Below are positions 37,644 through 48,533 of a stretch of 64,000 nucleotides of DNA, one piece after another (position 1 is the first letter of the stretch; each line of letters begins with the position of its first letter). The notes under the pieces are model-generated. The model worked only from the letters and a program-made list of their open reading frames with translations. It had not been told where the DNA came from and made no database searches. The position numbers were made by a program, and so were the translations under genes. Source of the stretch: an uncultured Eubacteriales bacterium (GTDB lineage: Bacteria > Bacillota > Clostridia > Oscillospirales > CAG-272); contig CAOKER010000001.1 in assembly GCA_948467545.1 (NCBI GenBank), forward strand, positions 223,477-287,476, given 5' to 3'.

Positions 37644-37706
37644 GTACATAAATTTATTTGACTCAGCCGGACATTGCCAATTAAAATAAATCTCAAGGAG
37701 TATCTT

Positions 37707-39506
37707 ATGATTCGAGTGGCTATCATTGATACTGGTGTCAATTTAGAACATCCTGACCTAATTAACAAAAACATATTATGCAAACGGATTGATGCCAAAG
37801 GTGAAGCATCATTTTTACAAGGTAATTCAGATCAAATTGGACATGGCACAGCCATTTGCGGAATATTGACGCAAGAAAATGATGTTGAGGTAACCGTGTT
37901 CAAGATATTTGATTCTTTGGATGAAATTGACGAGGAGTTATTTCTGTCGGTTTTAGACTATATATGCAAAAACGAACGCTTTGATATCTTGAATTTAAGT
38001 TTAGGAATGAGTGCTGTTTGCCAATATAAAAAGCTGGAACAGATTTGCAGGGAGATTTCGGATCATGGAACAATTATTGTTGCTTCTTATAATAATTGTG
38101 GATCTGTAACATACCCTGCTGCGTTTCCTTTTGTGATTGGCGTAGATTGGGATATAGAATGTAAAAAAAATAATGATTTCATTTTTTGTAAAAATGGTAT
38201 CGTAGATGTGTATGGGAAAGGGATAAATCAAAAGCTGTGCTGGTCACATACAAGCGATTATATAATCAACGCCGGCGCTAGCTTTGCTACCGCTCACATT
38301 TCATCAAATTTAATCCCAATGCTTGAAACCGGCGAAGTAAAAACATGTAGCGAAGCAAGACTGTTTTTAAAAAAACGGGCTATAAAAAACATAAATGTTT
38401 ATCATGCACCCAAGCAACCGCCCATTGATCTGAAGGATAAAAAGGTAGCCGTCTTTCCGTATAATAAAGAAATAATGTCAATCACCAACTATTCTGATTT
38501 GTTGTCATGTGAGCTTACGCATATCTATGATGTCAAACAAACTGGTAAGGTTAATAAATCCACAATTTCTTTTTCGCATAGGAAAGAACATATAAAAGGG
38601 TTCAAAATACAAAATTTTCAAGAAATCGTGAATGATGTAGACTCTATTGATGTTTTAATCGTAGGCCACTTGACAGAAATCAATAGAATTACCAACCATA
38701 ATTATACAAAAGACTGTATAGATTTTTGCCTAATGTATGGAAAAACTATGGTTAGTTTTGATACAATAACCGATGTTATACTAAACCAGTTCTCGAAGAA
38801 AAATTTAATTTGTCACAACATGAATGTTGATAAAATTTTTTATGATGTTAGTGAAAAACTTAGAATTATTGGAACGCCAATAATAACCGTTGTGGGAACT
38901 TCTTCAAAACAGGGAAAGTTTTCACTGCAATTAGAACTGCGCAAGAGATTTCTTGAAAACGAATATACAGTCGGTCAATTGTGTACAGAGCCTCAAGGTT
39001 ATCTTTTCGGAATTGAACAAGTATTTCCTCTCGGATATGGGTCTAATATCAAATTCAACGAAAAAGAGGTAATTCATGGGATTAACAATCAACTTCATGA
39101 AATTGAAAAGCTGGGCAAAGATATTATTATAACTGGATTGCAATCTCACTTAATCAGTGATAAGCTTTATAATACTCATTTTTATCCGTCTTTGCAGACT
39201 GCCATATTAGCCGCTATCCAACCCGATGCGATCGTATTGGTTGTTAATGGCTACGATGCTGACGAATATATTATTCGGACGATAGAATTTGCCGAATCGG
39301 TCACTTGTTCCCGTGTCGTTTGCCTTGCGCTGTCATTCAGAAATGTACAAGCGTCTTTTTCGCCTTTGGAACAAAATGTTGTAACGCTAACTGACGATGA
39401 AGTAATTGAACATACGCGCAGGATATCCAATATAACCGGTATAATGTGTTTTAGCATAAATCAAGTTGACTGTATTTTTGACACGATAGTAAATTATCTA
39501 AATTAG
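37707..39506 (+). CDS. subtilase fused to a P-loop peptide-maturation domain, cassette 1
   Basis: 599 residues from ATG 37707 (AAGGAG upstream). Residues 1-205 are an S8 peptidase with Asp8 (AIIDTG), His46 (IGHGTAICG), an Asn in ASYNNCG for the oxyanion hole, and Ser192 (GASFATAH). Residues about 245-599 begin KVAVFPYNKE and include a P-loop-like GTSSKQGKFS (397-406), similar to DUF1611/BioD-type NTPases. From memory this part matches the TIGR04066-type 'peptide maturation system protein'. No signal peptide is seen, so it acts in the cytoplasm. Leader removal is the likely job of the protease half. Confidence 0.82.
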   Translation: MIRVAIIDTGVNLEHPDLINKNILCKRIDAKGEASFLQGNSDQIGHGTAICGILTQENDVEVTVFKIFDSLDEIDEELFLSVLDYICKNERFDILNLSLGMSAVCQYKKLEQICREISDHGTIIVASYNNCGSVTYPAAFPFVIGVDWDIECKKNNDFIFCKNGIVDVYGKGINQKLCWSHTSDYIINAGASFATAHISSNLIPMLETGEVKTCSEARLFLKKRAIKNINVYHAPKQPPIDLKDKKVAVFPYNKEIMSITNYSDLLSCELTHIYDVKQTGKVNKSTISFSHRKEHIKGFKIQNFQEIVNDVDSIDVLIVGHLTEINRITNHNYTKDCIDFCLMYGKTMVSFDTITDVILNQFSKKNLICHNMNVDKIFYDVSEKLRIIGTPIITVVGTSSKQGKFSLQLELRKRFLENEYTVGQLCTEPQGYLFGIEQVFPLGYGSNIKFNEKEVIHGINNQLHEIEKLGKDIIITGLQSHLISDKLYNTHFYPSLQTAILAAIQPDAIVLVVNGYDADEYIIRTIEFAESVTCSRVVCLALSFRNVQASFSPLEQNVVTLTDDEVIEHTRRISNITGIMCFSINQVDCIFDTIVNYLN

Positions 39507-39517
39507 GAGATATGTAA

Positions 39518-41272
39518 ATGGCATTGCAAAAAGAAGTATGTGAGGTAATAGTCCAGCATAAATTTAGTCTCGTAATAAACCTATTGATTTCTTGTATCCT
39601 CGCAATTTCCGGTCCGTTTTCTTTGTACTCACAAGCATATTTTATTGATAAAGCGGGAAGTATGGTTGGCACAGGATTTGTCATAGCAGAGATCATCCAG
39701 CCTACACTGTTACTCTTATTATCTTTTTCATTGCCAATGTTAAGTATGGCAACAAGTTATATTTCGATGAAATATAACCATTCCATTGCTCTTCGTTGGA
39801 ATAAACACATGAATGATCTGATGAGAACCATTCCATACGATAGATACGAACACGAAGAAACATACGATAAAATTAAGCAAGTAGCGGAAAACAATCTTTA
39901 CATATCAGAAATATCATGTATATTTTCGATAATTTCGATTGTAGTACAGGCTCTATTTTACTCAATTGTCTTGATGAATGTCTCTTTATGGCTAGCAATA
40001 TCAGTAATACTATTGGCCCCGGCAGTAGGTTGTTTTTCATCAAGGATTGCTGATAAACAGTATAAAAAGATTTTTAAAATGAACCCTGACAGACGCCGCG
40101 GAATTTATAAATCTTCTATATTGCGTTCAAGAGAATATGCAAAAGATATTCGATTAAATAGATGTGCCGATTACATGATAGACGATTGGGAAGACACGCA
40201 AAAAAACATAGATTCTAAGGTTTTAAAAATTAAATTCAAATATGGTTTTTTTAACGCGTTGGTTGCAAAATCTGAATATATCGTGATATTTATTAATCTA
40301 GTTATCGTTTTATTTTCATATTTAAACGGCAGTATTACCATTGGCGTTTTTATATCTATTTCAAATCAAATATTTACGATGAGAATATTAACAAAGATTC
40401 AGAGTCTTGTTTCGCAATTAACCACCGCAAAATCTGTGCGGAAAACATATGTAGAGGTATTAAAATTAACGAAACCGATTAGCAAGTGTAAAGAAACATG
40501 GGACATAGACACTCCTGTAACCATTGAATTTAAGAATGTATCGTTTAAATATCCTCAGCAAAAAGATTTTATTTTACATAATATAAATTTACAGTTTCGC
40601 GCAGGCGAGTCGATTGCTATCGTCGGAGAAAACGGAGCGGGAAAGAGTACCTTGATTAAACTTCTTCTTGGCTTATATATTCCGGATGAAGGCGAAATAT
40701 TAATCAATAAAATAAATCTTAATCGATTATCTCTATTAGAAAAGAGCAAAATATTTGGTGTTGCCTTTCAAGATATTGCAAAATTTAACTTGCCATTGAA
40801 AGAGAATATAACTTTAAACGAGGAGGAAGACGAACAAAATTTTGCGTATAAAGCTCGGCTTCTAAAAATTTATGAACTCGCAGATTTATTCACTAAAGGG
40901 TACGATACATTGCTTGGCAAATCTTTTGGAGATGCCGTTGACGTGTCCGGCGGGCAATGGCAAACAATCGCGTTAATGCGAGCGTTGATTGGTGAAAAGA
41001 AAATTTTGATTCTTGATGAACCAACAGCGTCATTGGATCCTATTAGGGAAGTTGAAACGTTTGAAAAAATAAATGCTGTCTCCCAAAACAAAATTTCGAT
41101 ATTTGTTACTCATCGTCTAGGATTTACGCCAAAAGTTGATAGAATTATTTTAATTAAAGACAATAAAATTATTGAGGAGGGTTCTTTTACGGATTTAACA
41201 AAAGAAAACGGAGATTTCAAAAAAATGTTTGAAACGCAAAAAAGCCTTTATGTAAAAGGAGATGTTACATGA
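39518..41272 (+). CDS. ABC half-transporter, cassette 1, first subunit
   Basis: 584 residues: about five to six membrane helices in residues 15-320, then an ATPase domain with Walker A GENGAGKST, signature VSGGQ, Walker B ILILDEPTASLDP and H-loop FVTHR. No C39 peptidase domain precedes the membrane part, so leader cleavage must be done by another enzyme, presumably the subtilase. It overlaps the second ABC gene by four bases, which suggests a heterodimer exporting the mature peptide. Confidence 0.88.
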   Translation: MALQKEVCEVIVQHKFSLVINLLISCILAISGPFSLYSQAYFIDKAGSMVGTGFVIAEIIQPTLLLLLSFSLPMLSMATSYISMKYNHSIALRWNKHMNDLMRTIPYDRYEHEETYDKIKQVAENNLYISEISCIFSIISIVVQALFYSIVLMNVSLWLAISVILLAPAVGCFSSRIADKQYKKIFKMNPDRRRGIYKSSILRSREYAKDIRLNRCADYMIDDWEDTQKNIDSKVLKIKFKYGFFNALVAKSEYIVIFINLVIVLFSYLNGSITIGVFISISNQIFTMRILTKIQSLVSQLTTAKSVRKTYVEVLKLTKPISKCKETWDIDTPVTIEFKNVSFKYPQQKDFILHNINLQFRAGESIAIVGENGAGKSTLIKLLLGLYIPDEGEILINKINLNRLSLLEKSKIFGVAFQDIAKFNLPLKENITLNEEEDEQNFAYKARLLKIYELADLFTKGYDTLLGKSFGDAVDVSGGQWQTIALMRALIGEKKILILDEPTASLDPIREVETFEKINAVSQNKISIFVTHRLGFTPKVDRIILIKDNKIIEEGSFTDLTKENGDFKKMFETQKSLYVKGDVT

Positions 41273-43074
41273 ATGATCGCACTTTAAAAATCGAAGAAGA
41301 ATTGAAAGACAGTGATGAACTTAAAATGAGCTTGCGCGTTTATATAAGGTTTTTGTCTTATATCACGAAAAAGCAATTGTTTTTTTTTATTGGTTACGCT
41401 GTTTTTCTTATTTGTATGGCTTCTCTGACACCAATTTTCACGTTTCTATGGAAAAAATATATAGATGCGGCTTCTGTATCAAATGATATTTCCCATGCCA
41501 TTATATTCTTATTGTTTTATATGATGATTAAGCTCATACAGGATTTTGGCTATTTCTTTTCAATGAGGTTTATGGACGCGATAAATTTTTCATCATGGAG
41601 GATATTAGACAAAGCCATTAATCATAAAGCGGCAGACATACATAGTGAATATTTTGAAATTCCGAATGTGCAGAATAAGATAAATCGAGCTTGGGAATTC
41701 AATCACGGAAGTTACATTCAATTATATCAGTTGGGATTAGATTCAGTTCGTTATATTACGCAAACGGTTGGCGTTTTTGTATCACTATTTATTATTAGTC
41801 CAACCATATGCTTGATCTCTTTAATAACCATACTGCCTACAATTATCAGTAAAATCATTGGCGACAAAATTTCTGTATTGGCTAATAGACAGTTGGATGA
41901 TGATGAAAACGAAGCGAATTATTATAGGAATGCCATATATGACCAATCTCTAATAAAAGAAATAATACTAAAAAATGCGTTTGAATTTTTTCAAAATAAA
42001 TTCGAATCTAAATCCGCAGAAATATTTACAATAAGAAAGCGTATTGAGATAAAAAGAATCAAATTGTTGTTTTTTGATGAAATATTCAGGAATATAATCA
42101 TCGTATTATGCATTTTATTTACCGCTTATCAAATGATTATTGGTACTATTTCATTGAGTGGTCTTGCGGCGATGTTTGCCATCATTATTAATCTTATTTA
42201 TACATTATCAAATTTGGTCAAAAATGTAGGGTCTGTTTTGACTCTTACCATAAACATAAAACAATTCTATGAATTTATGGATTTGGGGGGCGAAACTGCC
42301 AAAAAAGCAACAAGTAATTCGATGACAATAAAAGAAAAAGGCGACATTGAATTTGTGAATGTTAGTTATCGATATCCCTTGACCGATAAATATGTTTTGC
42401 GCAATCTAAATTTTTCGCTAAAATATGGGCAGCATATCGCAATCGTAGGGGCAAATGGAAGTGGGAAAACGACATTTGTAAAGTTGCTTTTAAAACTACT
42501 GGAGCCTTCAATTGGCGAGATTAGATACAATGCAATGAACTTAAATATCGTTGATTGTCATGAATATTGGAATCAGTTTTCTACTGTATTTCAGGACTTT
42601 TCTAAATTTAAGGATTCGCTACGATATAACATTTCTATTTCAAATATTAACAACAGGTTCGATGATGCTAAACTGAAAGAGGCGTTATCCAAATCGGAAT
42701 TTCATAAAGATATTGACCTGGATTGCATGCTGTCAAAAGAATTCGGGGGGATTGAAATATCCGGTGGAGAATGGCAAAAAGTTGCTTTGGCAAGATCAAT
42801 ATTCCAATCCAATAGTATATACATACTGGATGAGCCAACAGCAGCTATCGATCCCATGAAAGAAGCGAAACTTTATAAACGCTTTGCAGAACTAACAAGG
42901 GGGAAAACCAGTATATTTGTTACACACAGACTTGGATCGGTTTTATATTCAGATTTAGTGTTGTTTTTTCATAATGGAGAAATCGTTGAATACGGAACTC
43001 ACGATGATTTGATCCAGAAAAAAGGACATTATTTTAAATTTTGGCACACACAGTCAAACCTTTATTGCCAATAA
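41269..43074 (+). CDS. ABC half-transporter, cassette 1, second subunit
   Basis: 601 residues with a membrane domain over residues about 30-310 and an ATPase domain: Walker A GANGSGKTT, signature ISGGE, Walker B IYILDEPTAAIDP, H-loop FVTHRLG. The start ATG overlaps the previous stop (ATGA). It is the last intact gene of cassette 1. After it come only transposase and hydrolase remnants. No immunity gene is evident, so the transporter itself may confer self-protection. Confidence 0.88.
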   Translation: MNDRTLKIEEELKDSDELKMSLRVYIRFLSYITKKQLFFFIGYAVFLICMASLTPIFTFLWKKYIDAASVSNDISHAIIFLLFYMMIKLIQDFGYFFSMRFMDAINFSSWRILDKAINHKAADIHSEYFEIPNVQNKINRAWEFNHGSYIQLYQLGLDSVRYITQTVGVFVSLFIISPTICLISLITILPTIISKIIGDKISVLANRQLDDDENEANYYRNAIYDQSLIKEIILKNAFEFFQNKFESKSAEIFTIRKRIEIKRIKLLFFDEIFRNIIIVLCILFTAYQMIIGTISLSGLAAMFAIIINLIYTLSNLVKNVGSVLTLTINIKQFYEFMDLGGETAKKATSNSMTIKEKGDIEFVNVSYRYPLTDKYVLRNLNFSLKYGQHIAIVGANGSGKTTFVKLLLKLLEPSIGEIRYNAMNLNIVDCHEYWNQFSTVFQDFSKFKDSLRYNISISNINNRFDDAKLKEALSKSEFHKDIDLDCMLSKEFGGIEISGGEWQKVALARSIFQSNSIYILDEPTAAIDPMKEAKLYKRFAELTRGKTSIFVTHRLGSVLYSDLVLFFHNGEIVEYGTHDDLIQKKGHYFKFWHTQSNLYCQ

Positions 43075-43298
43075 TATATTTGAAAAATGATAAATTATAT
43101 TAATTGTGGAGAAATGATAATATTTAAAAAACGATATTTACATTAACATATTGTGATATGAGCGAAATGGGAATTTGAAGAAAATTCGATTTGAAAGAAA
43201 ACAAACAGAAAACGCCTCCCTTGCGGAAAGCAAAAAACGGTATGTAAGAAGTTCAAGCAGAACGCATAGATGATTTGAGTGCGCACATGAGAAAAGGT

Positions 43299-43590
43299 TT
43301 AAGCAGCGGTAGCGACGGTGAGAAGGGCGATATGAAAAAGCGAGGAGAGATTCTGAACGGCATTGACAGAGCGCACCCACATCATTCCTGCCCCATCTTC
43401 TTGAATCTGGCATTGTACGCTCGATCTCGGTTCGCATGGCATAGATTTTCTTGAATGAAATACATGGATGGTCTATGGCAAGACGGTAATTGTCGGGCAG
43501 AGTGATATATTTTACGCAGCCTCTTTTTTCTTGCCGTTAAAATAATTCTTATGAGCGCAGGTGCAGGCGCAATCGTCCTTTGAATTTTTG
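43299..43590 (-). pseudogene. decayed transposase C-terminus
   Basis: Across two or three shifted minus-strand frames one can read KDDCACTCAHKNYFNGK, then YITLPDNYRLAIDHPCISFKKIYAMRTEIER, then YNARFKKMGQE and MMWVRSVNAVQNLSSLFHIALL. This is the ending of a DDE transposase (ERYN-RFKK-GQE-MWVRS-NAVQNL). Frameshifts and the missing N-terminus show it is inactive. The rest of 43075-43674 contains nothing else recognisable. Confidence 0.6.
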
Positions 43591-43674
43591 AAAGGACAAC
43601 ATTATTTCTGACGGCATCTTCCGCCGGAGGAATTGCTTTTTACTTTAATGTTTTAGAAAGGACATATTGTTTAT

Positions 43675-45611
43675 ATGAATTCAAAATTAAAATATTTACT
43701 TTCCAATAACATAATCAATCCACGTTATCTCGGCTTGATTCGTGAAATTATGCTAGCCGACTATGAAATCGAATGATATTCCAAATGCCCAGAACAAATC
43801 AGTCAAATCGCCGAGTTTTTCTTGCTGTCATCATATACAATCGATAATACAGAACTGATTGAGTGTTTTTGAAAAAGACGATTGTACTATGTTGTATTTC
43901 TTCTTTTGTGTCGAAAGTGAGGACGACACAGATGTTTTTTTCCATTGAATCACATGCAATACAGCGTTTGTGGTTAAATGGAAAAACGGTTTGTTTGTGT
44001 GGACATAAAAAAAGGCAGTTCCAAACACTCCGCCTTGTTAAAGGAAAGAATGTGTTTTGTATTCAACAGCATGACAGTGTGCCTGTCATAAAAACCACCA
44101 TACGGCTTCGTTCTCTTAAAGCAGATCAAAATGACGATATATCATTAAACTAGAATAATCTTTATTATCAAGAAGGGCAAATCGGGGTTAGGGTAGGGAT
44201 TGCATTATTACAGTAACATCATCTTTAACCATCTTGACGTCGAATTCAGTTATCAGACGATATCCGGTGAAGTAAAGAAAATTAAAACGAAACTTTATTT
44301 ATCTGAACCTAAAAATTTTGTTGAACCGATTAAGGAACGTTCGAAAAGCATCTTAAAGCAAGAATGCTCAGATGAGATACGATATTATCTCGAATATATA
44401 CTCGCATTCAATGATTCAGAAAGTAATACAGAGATCTTCTCCAAATGGGAAAGAATCTCGAAAGTAGTGACAGTGATCGAAAGCGGAAATTACTATAACT
44501 ATTTAAGATCCGAAGGAGAGAAGGTAGTTTGTTTCCGGTCTTATATTGATAATAGCATTGACTACTATACTGTTACCTTGCCGCGTGCTTTTTGTCCTAT
44601 CGGAAATATCCGATTTTAGTGATCAATAATATTCTACAAGGTACATGCTGGCATCGTATTTTTCACGATCTAAAAGTGTTAAGGTAATTGCGGTTGACTT
44701 TAGCGGAAAAGGTGTTGCAATGTGTAGCTACATCGGCGACGTTGCTTTTAATGAGATTTATAAAGATGTCTTTTCCAATTTCAGCATAGATGAAAACAAG
44801 GTTCTGATGATGGGACACTCGAACGGTGGTTATGCAACATGGGCACAGGCTCAGATAACTCCTGACAGATACATTGCCATCGGATTGAAAAGTTCAACCA
44901 TGGACTAATGGGTATGGTACAGTTCAATGAAAAGATAATTGAAGAGTTGCTCAAAGCCACCAATGATGAGTTTCCAAACGAAATCTATTTCTCCACCGAT
45001 AAAAATCGATACCTCAAAGCGTATTGGATACGAATCCATTCGATGAAATTTGGCAATATACTTGCTAAAGTTCATGCTATTATTGAGGGAAACACAATAT
45101 TCATTACCGACGAAAACATCACCGGAATTACGGTTACGATTCCTCCACAAGTTGATAAGAACCTCGGAGAAATTACGATTAACGGCAACACTGTCACAAT
45201 TGATGATAAAGATGAGATTATCTTTGTCTAACAAGATGGAAGGTTTATCTTATCGGAAACCGATCACCGGAAACAAACGGATTTTACGGTGGCACAAGTG
45301 TACACTATCCTGTGTTGGATGTTCATTCACTTGAATCTTTTCCAGTGCAAAGTCTTGTAGTTTTGGATAACTGCTCCGGACGCGGGGAAATACTCGACAC
45401 TATAAGAGAGTTTGCACGCATAAAAATAGATAAAAACGGTTATTCCTATCAAGACGAGCAGTATAATGGGGACTACATTATCATGCAAATCGTGGCTCAT
45501 CCAACCAACCACGAAAACAGTATTTTATATATCAATACAAATAATGAAGAACTGTATAGTCAGTTTTTGTTTACCCGGAAACTGACCTTGCCAGTGTATT
45601 CAAACGGTTAA
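43675..45611 (+). pseudogene. decayed prolyl-oligopeptidase/esterase-like hydrolase, element 1
   Basis: A series of broken frames on the plus strand that together make one gene. It begins at ATG 43675 (LLSNNIINPRYLGLI). Then come a block around QRLWLNGKTVCLCG, a beta-rich section, TVTLPRAFCPIG, and an alpha/beta hydrolase nucleophile elbow GHSNGGYATW at about 44815. After that come VTIPPQVDKNLGEITINGNTV and the tail YTINTNNEELYSQFLFTRKLTLP. At least four stops or frameshifts interrupt it. The same pieces appear, also broken, at 47017-48467. Confidence 0.65.
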
Positions 45612-45762
45612 TCATGATTATCTCAACAGTATTGCCTTGATTTACAAAGAAGGCAAGTACGCAATGCTCGCATGAATTGTCGTTATGTGTAAACTTAGTT
45701 TTTTTCTACCCTTTTCTTTGTTTACAGCGGTTCAAAATTTGATATTTCTTTCCCATATTTTT

Positions 45763-45788
45763 TCATAGCATCAATAAAGCATCATTTG
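45763..45788 (+). repeat. element-end motif, copy 1
   Basis: A 26-bp sequence starting TCATAGCATCAATAAAGC is identical at 56097-56122. In both places it lies about 75-106 bp left of the att core, and CATCCACT precedes the core directly. It may be an integrase arm-binding region. Between 45612 and this motif no gene is seen. Confidence 0.8.
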
Positions 45789-45868
45789 GCGTGTAGGCTC
45801 AGGCAAAATCCCCCGAAAGCCTCGACACACCGCGGATTGTTGGACGGATGGCGTCATTACTACATCCA

Positions 45869-45916
45869 CTCCAAAACCGCGTGTCCAGAGTTCGAGTCTT
45901 TGTGCCCCTGCCAATG
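45869..45916 (+). repeat. att site 2 (junction of elements 1 and 2)
   Basis: 48 bp identical to 29114-29161 in tRNA-Trp. The 5' half of a tRNA is absent, so this is not a functional tRNA gene. A hairpin with AAAAGCC/GGCTTTTT arms and a T-tail follows at 45917-45963. Confidence 0.93.
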
Positions 45917-46118
45917 AAAAGCCTGTAAGTAAGCCATTTCGGTGATGCGGAAGGCTTTTTATTTTTTCGTGATTTGTTGTTTTGCTACTTATTGTTACTT
46001 ATAAGAACTTTTAGTCTCCAAAAAGACAGATGTGTATATCTTTTGAAAATGGCTTAAAACAAGGGGTTTCGTCAACTTATTGTAAAATATCAAAAGTTAA
46101 TATTTTGCACTCCAAAAA

Positions 46119-46436
46119 AAATGCAAGCAATGCGGCAAGTATTTTCTCCTCCGTGGCAAACAGTATTGCAGCTATTGTGACCGTCCTATCTCGGACGAGC
46201 CGGACAAAACCTGCCGCGACGTCGGCTCGCGCCGCCGGTATGCAGACAAATGCAAAAACGATCCGATCTGGCAGGCCTATAACCGTGCATACAAGGCACA
46301 CTACGCGAGGTACATGAAAAAGAAAATGACGGTTTCGGAGTTGGAGCAGTGGTCAAGATATGCTGTACAAATGAGAGAAAAAGCGAGCAAGGGAGAGCTA
46401 GAGTTTGGTGATTATCTATCGAATGTGAAAAAATAA
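46119..46436 (+). pseudogene. truncated DUF6076-like gene, element 2
   Basis: The frame gives CKQCGKYFLLRGKQYCSYCD, then DEPDKTCRDVGSRRRYADKCKNDPIW and YNRAYKAHYARYMKKKM, closely matching the last 105 residues of the 33713-34894 product. The first three quarters are absent and no start codon is present in frame near the break. What remains contains the whole zinc-binding tail. Its 3' flank, promoter and leader are homologous to element 1. Confidence 0.85.
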
Positions 46437-46491
46437 CTGGAGTTATATGTCATATTTTTTAAAAAAAAATTACAAAAATCAAAATACTATC

Positions 46492-46520
46492 TTGACAATA
46501 CTATTGTTTTATGATACACT
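46492..46520 (+). promoter_or_regulatory. promoter of the leader RNA, element 2
   Basis: TTGACA (46492-46497) and TACACT (46515-46520), 17 bp apart, in sequence homologous to 34946-34975. Confidence 0.7.
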
Positions 46521-46526
46521 TTGACC

Positions 46527-46660
46527 ATAATAAGTTTTGCTATATAAACCAATAACCTCAGCAATCCTAAAGCGCGCCACTGTATATATACTGTGTGCCT
46601 ACCCAACTGGATTCCCGCCGATGCACAGTTGAGGTCCTCGCTTCACATGCGGTTGCTTTT
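46527..46660 (+). ncRNA. structured leader or small RNA, copy 2
   Basis: Aligns with 34982-35114, including TAAGTTTTGCTA, ATAAACCAATAA, AATCCTAAAGCG and CTGTGTGCCTACCCAA blocks. The terminator is degraded but still pairs (CCGC and ATG with CAT and GCGG around a GAGG/CCTC core) and has TTGCTTTT. The alternative pairing CTGTGT (46591) with GCACAG (46623) is kept. From 46661 to 47016 no gene is seen. Confidence 0.5.
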
Positions 46661-47016
46661 GTATTTGGAACAATTTGTGATTGCGTTTTAGATAAATATC
46701 GCAGTGTAGAATCTGGAATGCTTTTAAAGGTTTTGCTTTGCGGGATTTTTGTCGTGAAAAGGACACCAAAAGTGTAAGTGAAAAAATTTTTTGAAAAAAT
46801 TCTCAAAAAACCGCTATTGTCGACTTTGGGGCGCATTAATATTACAGAGGTACATTATCTCACCAGCTACCTTTGCGAGATATCAACCTTTGAAAATTTG
46901 GGTCAGACACAATTTGGATAAAACGGTAGCTTGTGTAATTGCACAATATGGGCATATGGGTAAAACTGATCTTGATGTATGTTAGTACAGAATAGACATG
47001 AGGTGGGAAAGTGAGT

Positions 47017-48467
47017 ATGGTCAGCAATAAAAAAATGAATACAGGTTGAAAGATATACTCAACCCTGGTTATGTCGGACTAATCTCCACTCCTATGGATG
47101 ACGACTATATTTTTGAGGATATACGTGTGCGACCGGATATTGTCAAACAGGTTTGTGAGCATTTGGTTAACGAAAAAGCGCTTGAGTATTCAATTCTGGA
47201 TTGCAGAACCGATACAATGCTTTCCTCAATAGATTATTCTAAGTTTGTTGGCGAAGGTCTTTCAATGACATATCTGTTTTTTTTGATGTTGTATGTGATC
47301 ATCCTACTACTTGTTACTTTTTCAATTGAAACTATTGTTGCCCAAAGACTGTGGATTAACGGTGAGCTTGCCAATCTTTGCTGCACAGATCAAAAAACAA
47401 GTTGTCAATTACATACAATCAGGTTGGATGAAGGGAACAATGTATTCTGTATAGAACAATCGCAGTCTTTAAGTTTCTTTAGAACAACAATTAGAATATC
47501 ATCATTTGAATATGAAAACAGTTTAGAGGAATATTCTTTGATTAACGACAATCTCCATTATGAAATCGGTAAAATTGCAGTTGCTGTCATAGATAATATG
47601 TTGTTCAATGGTGGAATTCTGAATTTTGTCTGTGTTCCTGTTGATACTGTTAATATAGACACTGACAGCACGATCAGGTTCTCAATAAAGCACAGTAGGA
47701 CAGGAAATCTTGTTTTTTCTAAAGATATATCATTTTACGAGTATATATAGATGTTGAAGATATTTCGTTTGTAAGCAGTGATTTGATACCGGAATAATAA
47801 TTAATAATAAGGAATATGGAATCGCCGAAGAACGGGTTGTTGCCTTTGAAAAAACACCAAAAGGTTTCAAAAAAGCTACATCTGTATCAGCTACAAAGCT
47901 TTATAAAGGTACAGGGCTGATTGATGTATATCTTACACCAACAAGAGTTATTAACGGTGTGTCTTCTAATAAGATTTTCAAAAATGCCGCGGATAATTTA
48001 TCGAATCCACGCACAAATACATATGAGGGCATATCGTCTTTAACATATCCCGTACTAGACAGTGATGATTGTATTTTAAATAATACGGAGTATTATAACG
48101 GACATTCTTTCATTATTTTTGAAGACGTAAACTCGCCGATTTCAAATAATTTTATTGATAAAATCCGTGATAGCTTACAGCTCACTCCTCTGTCAAATGG
48201 ATATAGGTATAAGGGGAATTATTTGATGGTAATTATTGCATAATGCAGATAGTCGAAAACCAATTCAACCCTCAATGTAGTGTTCTTTATGTGAGCACAA
48301 ATAGCCATTTGTTATTTAGTCGTCATTTCTTTGTTCGACATACGGTTCTTCCGTCTTATATCAGTGGGTTTCATCCATACCTTAATCAAGCTGCATTAAT
48401 ATATAATAGTGACGGGTATTGGACTATTTTAGATTATGGAATGGATATCGAGCTGTTGAAGAATTAA
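47017..48467 (+). pseudogene. decayed hydrolase-like gene, element 2
   Basis: It starts at ATG 47017 after GAGGTGGG, then loses frame in an A-run and continues as LKDILNPGYVGLI. Later come QRLWINGELANLC and NVFCIEQSQS, matching the element 1 remnant. A second stretch reads EERVVAFEKTPKGFKKATSVSATKLYKGTG, and the last piece SVLYVSTNSHLLFSRHFFVRHTVLP matches the element 1 tail. Several frameshifts or stops separate these parts. The GHSNGG nucleophile region is not found here. Confidence 0.6.
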
Positions 48468-48533
48468 ATTAATATTCTCAATTGACTCATATTTAAATTG
48501 TAATTGTTTTTAAGAATAAGAAAGGGAAAAGCA

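Larger units (their letters stand above)
29162..45916. mobile_element. element 1: integrative mobilizable element carrying RiPP cassette 1
   Basis: Bounded by the tRNA-Trp repeat at both ends (about 16.8 kb). The minus-strand half holds a tyrosine integrase next to attL, an excisionase-like gene, an HTH gene, a MobL-type relaxase and its accessory gene, but no type IV secretion genes. It is therefore predicted to be mobilized by another conjugative element. The plus-strand half carries the peptide biosynthesis cargo and decayed genes. Its right end shares a 26-bp motif with the right end of element 2. Confidence 0.85.

Noticed and set aside
45869..45916. Extra tRNA-Trp genes at 45869 and 56197
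   Set aside because: Only the 3' half from the anticodon loop onwards is present; there is no acceptor 5' arm or D arm. They are att duplications.
46791..46985. Small plus-strand frame in the 46661-47016 gap
   Set aside because: No ribosome site, no homologue in element 1, and composition like decayed intergenic sequence.
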